DNA of 64,000 nt from CBDCYS01 sp965226245 (GTDB lineage Bacteria; Acidobacteriota; Terriglobia; Bryobacterales; UBA6623), in assembly GCA_965226245.1 (NCBI GenBank), contig CBDDCL010000015.1:3906001-3970000 (forward strand), written 5' to 3'. Under the pieces are notes generated by a model. That model was not told the origin of the DNA and made no database searches. It worked only from the letters and a program-made list of their open reading frames with translations. The stretch's first letter is position 1. Each line of letters opens with the position of its first letter. The translations under genes and the position numbers were made by a program. Shown here in pieces: positions 25,053-31,791 of this stretch.

Positions 25053-25234
25053 GTTGCCCGCGGTCGTCTTTCGTTAGTTACCCTGGCGCGGTGGCTAGCC
25101 GAGCCGAATGCCGGCCTAATGGAGACGAACAGCCCGTTTCCGAATATCTGGTACGTCATTTCGCACGTCACTCTGGCCCATGACCGGATGCGAATAGCTG
25201 TCTGAGAAACTCTATTTCCGATCCATTGACTCTG

Positions 25235-26152
25235 CTAGCCCGCCAGCGCGAAGGCTTTTTTCATGGCGATGGCGGTGGTTTCGCTTGCTTGTTCGTCGTC
25301 CATCTCGTTTAACCGCTGGCTGAAGGGTTCGGGGCGAACCGGCCCGTCATATCCGATCTTTATGAGAGCGTTCAGAAACGCTTTCACGTCGATCATGCCG
25401 GTTGTCGCGGGCAATGCGCGCTGGCGGTCGTACTGCTCTTCGCGCTCGATACCGCTGGGGGCGTCGTTGAGGTCGGCGGAGACAACATCGCTGTTTGAAA
25501 GAGTCAAGATGTCGTCAGCGGTTTCGCGCGCTGTCCACCAATGCCAAGAGTCGAGGACAAACCCAACGTTGGATTTGCCGATTTCCGCGATCAGTTCCTT
25601 GCATTCCGCCATCGAGTGCACAAAGGCGTGACGTTGGGCGGTCCAAAGTCGTTTGGTGCCGAGATACTCCAGGCCCAAGCGGAGGCCGTGATCTTCAAGC
25701 ACGGAAGCGGCTCCTCGCAGCCGGCGGGAAGTCTGCTTAAGGTTCTCAAGATAGGTGAGAGTGTCGCTTCTTGATGAAACCGCCGTCCCCACCCGAGTCA
25801 CGCCGGCCTGCTGTAATGCTTTCGCTTCAGCGACGGCGGGACGATGATCACTTTCGTTACGGAAGCTGGCCGACAGGCTTGCGGCGGCCCATTTCAGCTT
25901 GTTCGACTTCAGCGCTTCGACGTACCGCGAAACGCCCTCCTTCAGCAACTGCGGGCCGAATGGCTGGACGGATTCATATCCGTACTTCGCGGCCAATTCG
26001 ATGGAGCGGCCCTGGTCCGCGGTGACGCCAATGCTGCCCGGAGTGAATGCGAGAGTAAATTTCCTCTCGGCAGCCTGAGCATTCCCGGCCACGGCGGCCG
26101 CAGCGGCGGCGAGACCGCTGTAAACAAATTCGCGTCGATTACTTTGTGCCAT
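25235..26152 (-). CDS. Tat-exported sugar phosphate isomerase/epimerase-like TIM barrel protein
   Basis: Xylose-isomerase-like TIM barrel (AP-endonuclease-2 superfamily), 305 residues. MAQSNRREFVYSGLAAAAAA is a twin-arginine signal. Typical barrel features follow: SIELAAKYGYESVQPFG at the start, LRLGLEYLGTKRLWTAQ with a ligand glutamate, NVGFVLDSWHWWTA with Asp/His, VVSADLNDAP and DGPVRPEPFSQRL with the last Glu. These residues usually bind a divalent metal and a sugar. No good ribosome-binding site precedes the ATG at 26152. Convergent with the enolase-superfamily gene, 182 bp apart; both probably act on exported or periplasmic sugars. Confidence 0.85.
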   Translation of the reverse strand: MAQSNRREFVYSGLAAAAAAVAGNAQAAERKFTLAFTPGSIGVTADQGRSIELAAKYGYESVQPFGPQLLKEGVSRYVEALKSNKLKWAAASLSASFRNESDHRPAVAEAKALQQAGVTRVGTAVSSRSDTLTYLENLKQTSRRLRGAASVLEDHGLRLGLEYLGTKRLWTAQRHAFVHSMAECKELIAEIGKSNVGFVLDSWHWWTARETADDILTLSNSDVVSADLNDAPSGIEREEQYDRQRALPATTGMIDVKAFLNALIKIGYDGPVRPEPFSQRLNEMDDEQASETTAIAMKKAFALAG

Positions 26153-26441
26153 AGCGTCGCTATTGTATCAAATCGGTGACCGGCTCGAACTCGACGCTGT
26201 TTTGGCTGAATAGACGAATGGCAGTCCATCTCTGGGGAAATCAAAAACTCGTTTCTGATGCGCCTCGGGACGAGTCGTTACAGTCGGCCACCATGTGGCA
26301 GAGAGGTTGCCCAGCCGGTTCGTGGAATCGCGTTGCCATGGCTGCGCGCCAAGAATGGGATGCCATCGCCGTCGTCGTCGGCGCTAACCCTGCACTAACC
26401 CGCTTTCTCACCACGTGGCGAGGCGAAGTGCGTGCGAGGCC
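26153..26441. other. Intergenic region with an IS91-end-like repeat
   Basis: 26398-26440 matches 8286-8331 in inverted orientation (GCGAGGCGAAGTGCGTG core). It directly precedes the IS91-type transposase remnant. Nothing else is recognised. Confidence 0.4.
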
Positions 26442-26443
26442 CG

Positions 26444-26740
26444 TCAGTACGAGGCGCACGCCGCTTGACGAGAGGAGGCGTACTTGACTACGTCGAGCAC
26501 GGCAAGCAAGCGCAACGGCGCTTGATGTTGGAGCTTCTGGTTCCAGGTGTGCAAGATGCTGAAGAAGCCGATCTCGGCGCCCAAGCGCTTGGGATCGCGG
26601 GCGACTTCCAGCAGCGTTGCTGCGCTCGTGCGCAGCAGCAGAGGGTAGACGACTCGCTTGTTCTGTAAGGCCAGCCTCGAGAGTTCGTGGGGCAGAGTGA
26701 AGACGGCGTGCAGGTAGCGCGTGGGCAGCAACTGTTTCCG
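26444..26740 (-). pseudogene. IS91-family transposase fragment
   Basis: The minus-strand frame encodes LPTRYLHAVFTLPHELSRLA, then LQNKRVVYPLLLRTSAATLL, then EVARDPKRLGAEIGFFSILHTWNQKL. This is the highly typical segment before the HUH motif region of IS91/ISCR transposases (Y2 class). The zinc-binding N-terminus and everything after LHTW, including the HUH and tyrosine residues, are missing or unrecognisable. Confidence 0.75.
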
Positions 26741-26989
26741 CCGCGCCTGACTGGCTCTAAAGCAAGGCGATCAGTTCACCCGGCGGTCGAAACGATCCCA
26801 AGCATAGCTTCGGTGCAGCGATGGAGTTCGTGGATTCCACTTTGCTGCTGAGGATCGCCGCGAGTGCGTATTTCCTGGGTCGTACCGAGCCACCCTACCA
26901 GGCTGAAAACCCCCACAACCAAGCCAAAACCCAACCACCACCATGCAATATCCGAGACTTGTCCTGAGTGCATCGAAAGCCTCAAAGGC
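26741..26989. other. Intergenic region; one doubtful small membrane frame
   Basis: A minus-strand frame (about 26776-27003) contains one hydrophobic stretch, IAWWWLGFGLVVGVFSLVGW, but has no ribosome-binding site and no recognisable relatives; I do not call it a gene. Confidence 0.3.
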
Positions 26990-27016
26990 TTGGTTTCCGT
27001 CACTCCGTGTTATACT
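26990..27016 (+). promoter_or_regulatory. Probable promoter of tRNA-His
   Basis: TTGGTT (26990-26995), 15-bp spacer and TATACT (27011-27016) end about 65 nt before the tRNA. The spacer is slightly short. Confidence 0.45.
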
Positions 27017-27081
27017 GACGGACGGAATTCTGTTACCCGATATTTTCATATCCACCCCCTAAGTAACAGAAAACAAAGCCT

Positions 27082-27158
27082 GCTGGCGTAGCTCAGATGG
27101 TTAGAGCGCCTGATTGTGGATCAGGAGGTCCCCGGTTCGACCCCGGGCGCCAGTACCA
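27082..27158 (+). tRNA. tRNA-His (GTG anticodon)
   Basis: Complete cloverleaf: acceptor GCTGGCG / CGCCAGT (27082-27088, 27148-27154), D-arm GCTC..GAGC, anticodon stem CCTGA/TCAGG with loop TTGTGGA (anticodon GTG at 27116-27118), T-arm CCCGG-TTCGACC-CCGGG and an encoded CCA (27156-27158). Position 73 is A and the base before G1 is T. The usual bacterial G-1:C73 identity pair of tRNA-His is therefore not encoded. Island-like DNA follows on the 3' side. Confidence 0.93.
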
Positions 27159-27659
27159 AAGAATCAACAACTTACGGTTCTCCCCTTCCCTGTAATTCCC
27201 TCCGAAAGCCACCGAATACGGCTAGTTTTGGCAACCAATTGGCAACCAAGGCGGCCGCACGCCTGGGGACGCCTACGTTGAGACGGGCGCGAGGGGGAGA
27301 TTGATGCCTCGAACCTGCATCATATGCGGCCACGACAAGCGCAGGGCGATGAAAAGGGCATTCTCTCGGGTGAGGCTTTGGGGCTATAGCGGGCCGTGGT
27401 CCGTTTCCCGGCAAGCCTATACGACTTGGGGGCGTTATGGCATCCTCCTGGTCGCTGTTGTGGAGTCGGCCTCGCCGTGGGTCGTTACCTGCAGGCGCTT
27501 AATTTCGCTATTTCTTCGACATCGTAAAATCGATGTCACAACAGGGTAAAGCGCCTAGTTCGGAGCAAGCCGGCAGTAGCAGGTTTGTGCCTCGCAGACT
27601 GAGGCGCTTGCTGATTGCTAAGGAACCTAACTTTGCCACGCAATCCGGTACACAGTTCG
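27159..27659. other. DNA behind tRNA-His, junction-like
   Basis: Contains the short direct repeat TTGGCAACCAATTGGCAACC near 27226-27250 and a degenerate reading frame (see 27304-27549). The position behind a tRNA 3' end is a classic island integration site, but I found no second copy of the tRNA 3' end in the window. Confidence 0.4.
27304..27549 (+). pseudogene. Degenerate small zinc-knuckle/HTH-type gene
   Basis: The beginning MPRTCIICGHDKRRAMKRAF matches the start of a common small mobile-DNA protein (MPRTCxxCxHxxR...) that normally continues with a GExxxxIAxxWSVSRQAL helix. Here pieces of that continuation appear in different frames (GEALG, then WSVSRQAYTTWG), so at least one frameshift has occurred. 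Probably inactive. Confidence 0.45.
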
Positions 27660-28253
27660 ATGAAGGCATCAGTCGAAAGAGCCGACGGTCCGTCATCTAT
27701 CCAGGTCGGAATTAGCCCCGAAAGGGATTATGCGGCCCTGGTCGAGCTGCTCCCTCAACTTAGCCGGGCCCCTGATGGATTGGGGGAAACATTTCTAACA
27801 GAAGAAGAGGCCGAGCAAATCCGCGCTTTGGGTTTTCCGGCGACTCGAGGGGAGTGGTGGGTTCCAGTGTTGCCGAACTTCTTAGTGCAGGGTGACGGGC
27901 TCCTTGAGTGTCTGAGCGATGCCTGGGCAGATCCGGACCCTAGGCGGCTGCTGCCCGAGCACCCTGAGAAGACTCTGTCGGAGATCGACCAGGAGCAGAG
28001 CGTCGAGCCCGACGACCGTATTTCTTCGAAAGATGAGGTACGCGTGTTCGGGGCTGTGCAGCGTGCCGGCGGCTGGATCAATAAGCGCAAGCTGCAACAG
28101 CGCTTGTGGCGAATGCGGGCTCATCGACTGAAAACAGCATTGGAGTTGCTGCGAAAGCGCGATGCTGTTGAACTGCATGGGGCAACGGTGCACCTGGTGG
28201 CGACGGAGCCAAGCGGGGAAAACACAAAACCATTCGAAAACCGCTGGCTGTAA
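27660..28253 (+). CDS. Hypothetical protein with C-terminal winged-helix-like domain
   Basis: A 197-residue protein (ATG 27660; TTG 27615 is an alternative). The C-terminal part, VFGAVQRAGGWINKRKLQQR then LWRMRAHRLKTALELLRKRD and VELHGATVHL, has the helix-helix-wing layout of winged-helix domains found at the end of DUF3987-type primase/helicase proteins of integrated elements. The N-terminal part (PERDYAALVELLPQLSRAPD) is not recognised. It is followed after 9 nt by another short gene. Likely part of an island remnant behind tRNA-His. Whether it is complete or the tail of a larger gene is unclear. Confidence 0.6.
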   Translation: MKASVERADGPSSIQVGISPERDYAALVELLPQLSRAPDGLGETFLTEEEAEQIRALGFPATRGEWWVPVLPNFLVQGDGLLECLSDAWADPDPRRLLPEHPEKTLSEIDQEQSVEPDDRISSKDEVRVFGAVQRAGGWINKRKLQQRLWRMRAHRLKTALELLRKRDAVELHGATVHLVATEPSGENTKPFENRWL

Positions 28254-28262
28254 AGGCAACCG

Positions 28263-28751
28263 ATGACTCAAAGAATACGCCAGAAAATCGAGGACGCTCG
28301 AACCATGAGCCGCTTGCGAGAACTCCGCGTCGCCGCTTCAAAGACCCGTTCGAAACTCGATTACCGGAGTAGCTTAGAGTTCATCACGCGTCCGCACGGC
28401 GGACGCCAGGGAATGATCGATCTCAGCCGCTGTTGCAAAGATCACCGGATTCGAGCCATGGTAAAAGCTTGGGATAAATTGGGTCTCTGGCAGCGCCGGC
28501 ACACCCGGATTTCGCACCTTTGTCAGGTCTGCGAGATTGACGAATCGGAGTTTTTTGGGAAGCTGGTCGCCTCGCTGTCTAGCCGTGGAGCAGACACCGG
28601 CCCGTTGTTGAAGCGCTGCGTTGATGGATTAGCAAGCCGAGTTGGACCCGCCAGTTCACCAGCCAGGGTTAGGGAGTCTCGCGAACCCGAGCGGCCAGAT
28701 TATCCACGAAGTGAGTCCGCCCCCCAGTTTTGGGCTGCTGCTGAAGATTGA
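28263..28751 (+). CDS. Hypothetical protein of the tRNA-His island
   Basis: 162 residues, basic, no recognised family. It starts MTQRIRQKIEDARTMSRLRE. The middle contains DLSRCCKDHRIRAMVKAWDK and SHLCQVCEIDESEFFGKLVA, with a CxxC that could bind metal. The C-terminal 40 residues are proline- and arginine-rich and probably disordered. It probably forms an operon with the preceding gene (9 nt gap). A DNA-related role is suggested only by charge and context. Confidence 0.55.
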   Translation: MTQRIRQKIEDARTMSRLRELRVAASKTRSKLDYRSSLEFITRPHGGRQGMIDLSRCCKDHRIRAMVKAWDKLGLWQRRHTRISHLCQVCEIDESEFFGKLVASLSSRGADTGPLLKRCVDGLASRVGPASSPARVRESREPERPDYPRSESAPQFWAAAED

Positions 28752-28795
28752 CGCTCTGCCGACTCAAAGCGGGAACTAGCGGGAACTCAGAACCC

Positions 28796-28837
28796 AAGGA
28801 AAAGTTACTGCGCGCGCGCGCAGTAGAAAATCCTTGT
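28796..28837. repeat. Palindromic element AAGGAAAAGTTACTGCGC..., copy 1
   Basis: AAGGAAAAGTT then the self-complementary ACTGCGCGCGCGCGCAGT (28808-28825) then AGAAAATCCTTG. A second copy at 58603-58645 has ACTGCGCACGTGCGCAGT in the middle: the palindrome is kept although its centre differs. CTAGAAAAACC follows at a similar distance in both. The strict palindrome suggests a protein-binding site or hairpin. Confidence 0.65.
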
Positions 28838-29115
28838 GGTCCAATTTTTTGACTGGTCCCTTACGCTAGAAAAACCTTGCCGTCCCACTCATCCTTCCCC
28901 TTCACGCCCTGCGGAAGGTCCGGCCATTCACAATTCAGCACAGTCTTCCGACAGCAGGCTGCCGTTCAGGGGTAGAGTTCCCCCGGACGACCAGGACTGC
29001 GAATAGCTACTAGGAAATTTCATTACCACCAGCAATCGGTCATCGGCGCTACCTCCTTAGGCGACCAGAGCCGGTGAAATCCGATTCGACTCAGGGGCTT
29101 GGCGGTGCTAGGATC
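28838..29115. other. Upstream region of the kinase gene with a diverged flank block
   Basis: Around 29010-29045 GGAAATTTCATTACCACCAGCAATC resembles, in diverged form, the block AAATCCCGTAACCACCAGTAATC that follows kinase tails at 31.2, 40.8, 48.7, 54.2 and 58.0 kb. No gene is present. Confidence 0.45.
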
Positions 29116-29153
29116 GGTTAGCTGGTGCGAAGGCTTGTAATCACCAGTTATCC
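29116..29153 (+). ncRNA. Kinase-leader hairpin, copy A
   Basis: 12-nt arms GGTTAGCTGGTG / CACCAGTTATCC (11 of 12 paired, one G-U) close a loop containing CGAAGGCTTGTAA. It ends 23 nt before the kinase ATG (29177). Three more copies (31317, 41783, 54295) keep the loop core AAGGCTTGT while stem bases change in a compensatory way. Candidate structured 5' leader. Confidence 0.6.
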
Positions 29154-29176
29154 GGCAGCGCTACAATTTGACCGTC

Positions 29177-30253
29177 ATGGTCGGCCAAACCATCTCGCAT
29201 TACAAGGTCCTCTCCGAAGTCGGCCGGGGCGGCATGGGTATCGTCTACAAGGCCGAAGACACCAAACTCGAACGCACGGTTGCGCTCAAGTTCCTAGCCT
29301 CTCACCTGCTGGAAGACGAGGAAAGCCATGCGCGTTTCATTCGAGAGGCGAAGGCCGCCGCCTCCCTAGATCATCAAAACATTTGCACCGTCCATGAGAT
29401 CGACGAGATCGACGGCCAGACCTTTATCGTGATGGCCTACGTCGAAGGCCAAAGCGTCAAGCAAAAGATCGAAGCCCGCCCGCTGAAACTCGACGAGGCT
29501 CTGGACATTGCCATCCAGACAGCCCAGGGCCTCAAAGCGGCGCACCAGAAAGAGGTCGTCCATCGTGACATCAAACCGGCCCACCTGATGCTGACCGAGG
29601 AAGGCCAACTCAAGGTCATGGACTTCGGGCTGGCGCAGTTAGCTGAACAGTCCAGGCTCACAAAGACGGCGACCATGCTCGGGACACCGGCCTACATGTC
29701 GCCCGAGCAAACCCGGCGCCTGCCCACCGACCGTCGCGCGGATATCTGGTCGCTGGGGGTGGTGATTTACGAGATGGTGACGGGGTGCCTGCCATTCGAG
29801 GGCGAGCGTCAGGAGGCCGTGCTCTATGCCATTGGCAACGAAGAACCAGAACCGCCTACCGCTCTAAGGTCCCGAGTCCCTCTCGAACTCGACCGCATCG
29901 TGGAAAAGGCGCTGGCAAAGAGCCCCGACGAGCGCTACCAGCATGTCGAGGAGATGATCGTCGATCTGCGAGGTCTGGGCAAGAAGCTCGAATCCGGCAA
30001 ATCGACGATCGCAAGCACAGTTCATATCGATGACGTGGGTGCCGATCGCGATGCCCGGCTGAAGCGCCAAGAGCAGATCGATGGCTTCCTAGCCGGCGGC
30101 ATGATCACCTTTGCGGCGGGTATTGGCATCTCGATATTCTTCTACTTCTTGATACCCGATAGACCAGTTTTCCTCACGGGTGTCATTGTGATGCTGGTCG
30201 GTGCGGCGCTCTTAGGCCTCGCATACCTGATGGCGAAGAGGCCGTCGGAGTAG
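29177..30253 (+). CDS. Membrane-anchored Ser/Thr protein kinase with altered catalytic loop
   Basis: Hanks-type kinase of 358 residues. The nucleotide loop GRGGMGIVYKAED and VALKFLA (ATP lysine) are normal, as are DFG (Asp149), the activation segment GTPAYMSPEQ and the helix DIWSLGVVIYEMVTG. The catalytic loop is HRDIKPAH (129-136): the metal-binding asparagine of HRDxKPxN is replaced by His136. Two membrane helices close the protein (MITFAAGIGISIFFYFLI, LTGVIVMLVGAALLGLAYLM); no sensor domain follows. ATG 29177 is preferred to TTG 29168. A conserved hairpin lies just upstream. It could be a weak kinase or pseudokinase. Confidence 0.88.
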   Translation: MVGQTISHYKVLSEVGRGGMGIVYKAEDTKLERTVALKFLASHLLEDEESHARFIREAKAAASLDHQNICTVHEIDEIDGQTFIVMAYVEGQSVKQKIEARPLKLDEALDIAIQTAQGLKAAHQKEVVHRDIKPAHLMLTEEGQLKVMDFGLAQLAEQSRLTKTATMLGTPAYMSPEQTRRLPTDRRADIWSLGVVIYEMVTGCLPFEGERQEAVLYAIGNEEPEPPTALRSRVPLELDRIVEKALAKSPDERYQHVEEMIVDLRGLGKKLESGKSTIASTVHIDDVGADRDARLKRQEQIDGFLAGGMITFAAGIGISIFFYFLIPDRPVFLTGVIVMLVGAALLGLAYLMAKRPSE

Positions 30254-30282
30254 CGGTGGATTACTGCGAATTGTGCGACTCT

Positions 30283-30490
30283 TCAGCCGCTGCGGACCGC
30301 GGCCACCTCCGCGCCCGGGTTCCATCCCTGGGTTTCGGCAACCATCTGAACCCGCGCCCGCAAGTCCAGGCGAAACGTTTCCATGTGTTTTGGGTCCCAG
30401 TGGATCGTCGGCCTGTCAGGAAGATCGAAGGGCGGATTCTTCCCCTCCTGAGCTGTCAAGGTCAGCGGCTTCTCCGTTTGTGCCTACGCC
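30283..30490 (-). pseudogene. C-terminal gene fragment of unknown family
   Basis: The minus-strand frame ending at 30283 encodes about 66 residues with coding-like composition, including KNPPFDLPDRPTIHWDPKHM and ETFRLDLRARVQMVAETQGW, then a normal stop. The frame is closed by a stop immediately upstream of AQTEKPLTLTAQ, so only the tail of a gene remains. I do not recognise the family. Confidence 0.5.
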
Positions 30491-30657
30491 GAGTGTTAGC
30501 CGACTGGCTCGACGAAGGCGGAGTGCGCGCCGGCGAGTCCTCGTTTCGTGACAAACCAATTACTACGTCCCCCGACTCCATCCTCTGTGATGCAAACTGT
30601 CATGAAGAGCCCTGCGCCCCTGGGTATTACAACTCATACAAAACAAGACCCTTACTA

Positions 30658-31189
30658 CCTGAATTATGCATTGCGGGGTGCACCTGAGGAGGGCTGAGCC
30701 GCAAGGGACCATTGGGGAACGCCCGAAAACATGGGGTAAAAAGGTAGGCTGGCAAAGATTCCAGCTTCACCAGCCAACCCAAAGGAGGTCACCCAAATGG
30801 TTACCAAGCGAAAACAGCATAGCTCCCAAAGGGCCGTCAAACAAGGCCCAGCCGTGACGGTCTCGCAGCCCAATAAAATCGGGGCATCCACGCCTTGACA
30901 ACTTCCGCGGCAGGAAGCCGACTCCCTACGGCGGCTTGCCGCCGGTAGTCGAGAGGGCGTTGATCTGAGAGCCTGGCTATGCGCTATGCATAAAATTTTA
31001 TGCACTGGCCGCAACGTACTGGAAACACGCCACTTCGGAGCGGGGTTTTGCCGACGCGGATTCTGGGCGGGAGGGGAAACCGGGGACGGAGAAGCCAAAA
31101 GACCAGTTGCCGAGCTCCCACCTTACGACGGCCGTCAAGCCGCTACGAACGCAGCCGCACTCGCAAAGCGAATCTGTGCATAATTCAGG
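30658..31189 (+). mobile_element. 532-bp MITE derived from an IS1380-type element, copy 1
   Basis: The ends CCTGAATTATGCA and TGCATAATTCAGG are perfect inverted repeats, flanked by the 5-bp duplication TACTA (30653-30657, 31190-31194). Copy 2 at 60251-60782 looks base-for-base the same, with its own duplication TTACA. Inside, a short frame with an AAAGGAGGT ribosome-binding site and, in another frame, KPTPYGGLPPVVE resemble the N-terminus of IS1380 transposases. This is an internally deleted derivative mobilised by a transposase elsewhere. Confidence 0.88.
30797..30898 (+). pseudogene. 33-residue frame in MITE copy 1 (transposase N-terminus)
   Basis: ATG 30797 follows an optimal ribosome-binding site AAAGGAGGT. 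The product begins MVTKRKQHSSQRAVKQGPAV and stops at 30898. A frameshifted continuation (KPTPYGGLPPVV) is the IS1380-transposase hallmark, so this is the start of a deleted transposase gene. Because the ribosome-binding site and start are intact it may still be translated. Confidence 0.5.
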
Positions 31190-31194
31190 TACTA

Positions 31195-31316
31195 CCTAAT
31201 CTGCCGATTAGTGTCGCGAAATCCCGTAACCACCAGTAATCCGCCGTCAGAGGCCCTCCTCCGCGTCGTCGGACAAGCTGCAAACCCCTCGTCTATTGAG
31301 TTACCATAGGCTTGAA
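31195..31316. repeat. Kinase-flank block (31.2 kb copy)
   Basis: AAATCCCGTAACCACCAGTAATC followed by GAGGCCCTCCTCCGCGTCGT and CCTCGTCTATTGAGTTACC. It is nearly the same as 54190-54290 and related to 40822-40900. It leads directly into hairpin copy B. Confidence 0.6.
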
Positions 31317-31358
31317 CCGGATAGCTAGTGCGAAGGCTTGTACTCGCTAGGTATCCGG
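31317..31358 (+). ncRNA. Kinase-leader hairpin, copy B
   Basis: 14-nt arms CCGGATAGCTAGTG / CGCTAGGTATCCGG with 13 pairs and loop CGAAGGCTTGTACT. Compared with copy D, a G-C pair in the stem is replaced by A-T on both sides, a compensatory change. Downstream lies a winged-helix gene head instead of a kinase. Confidence 0.6.
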
Positions 31359-31408
31359 GGGAGCTAGAATCTCGGTGTCGGTCAGTCGTCGAATAAAGCA
31401 AGTCCAGA

Positions 31409-31465
31409 GTGGTTCGGTTTGGAGTTTTCGAGCTGGATCTCACGTCCGGGGAGCTACCGAAGAAT
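31409..31465 (+). pseudogene. Head of an OmpR-type winged-helix gene (remnant)
   Basis: GTGGTTCGGTTT... encodes VVRFGVFELDLTSGELPK, the typical start of acidobacterial DNA-binding proteins with a CadC/OmpR winged helix (xRFGxFELDxxxGEL). The frame loses similarity after about 18 residues, where the next gene begins. Only the head is left. Confidence 0.6.
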
Positions 31466-31481
31466 CGCGAGGACATCAGAA

Positions 31482-31754
31482 ATGAAGCTAGAAGAGTTTG
31501 TGGAAAAGACAGTTTCCCAGATCGCGGCTGGTGTCGAAACTGCTGCTGGCAAAGTTCTGAACCGAGGCGTGAGAATCTTGACGTCAGGGGGGAAGCCTGA
31601 TTCCGTGGAGTTTGATGTGGCCGTTACTGTCCAGGAGGGCGATAAGGCGGAGGGCGGAGCTGGCATCTTCGTCGCTATCGCGGGAGCGGGAATCAAGGCC
31701 ACTGCCGCGCAAACTGTTCATGGGATCTTCTGGAACGGGTGCGCCGCCCGATGA
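31482..31754 (+). CDS. Trypco2-like small protein
   Basis: 90 residues. MKLEEFVEKTVSQIAAGVET and VEFDVAVTVQEGDKAEGGAG match the small trypsin-co-occurring-domain-2-like family (MKLxEFVxxTLxQIxxGV...VEFDVAVTV). Such proteins are thought to accompany proteases in conflict or signalling systems; no protease gene is adjacent here. GAGGAC 8-12 nt upstream can serve as ribosome-binding site. The last 20 residues (TVHGIFWNGCAAR) leave the family, so the C-terminus is probably replaced. Confidence 0.6.
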   Translation: MKLEEFVEKTVSQIAAGVETAAGKVLNRGVRILTSGGKPDSVEFDVAVTVQEGDKAEGGAGIFVAIAGAGIKATAAQTVHGIFWNGCAAR

Positions 31755-31791
31755 TACCGACCCCAGAGAGCCGCAGCGTCGCTGAGCTTCT

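Noticed and set aside
26776..27003. Small membrane protein on the minus strand
   Set aside because: Only one hydrophobic stretch, no ribosome-binding site, and the frame overlaps the tRNA promoter region.
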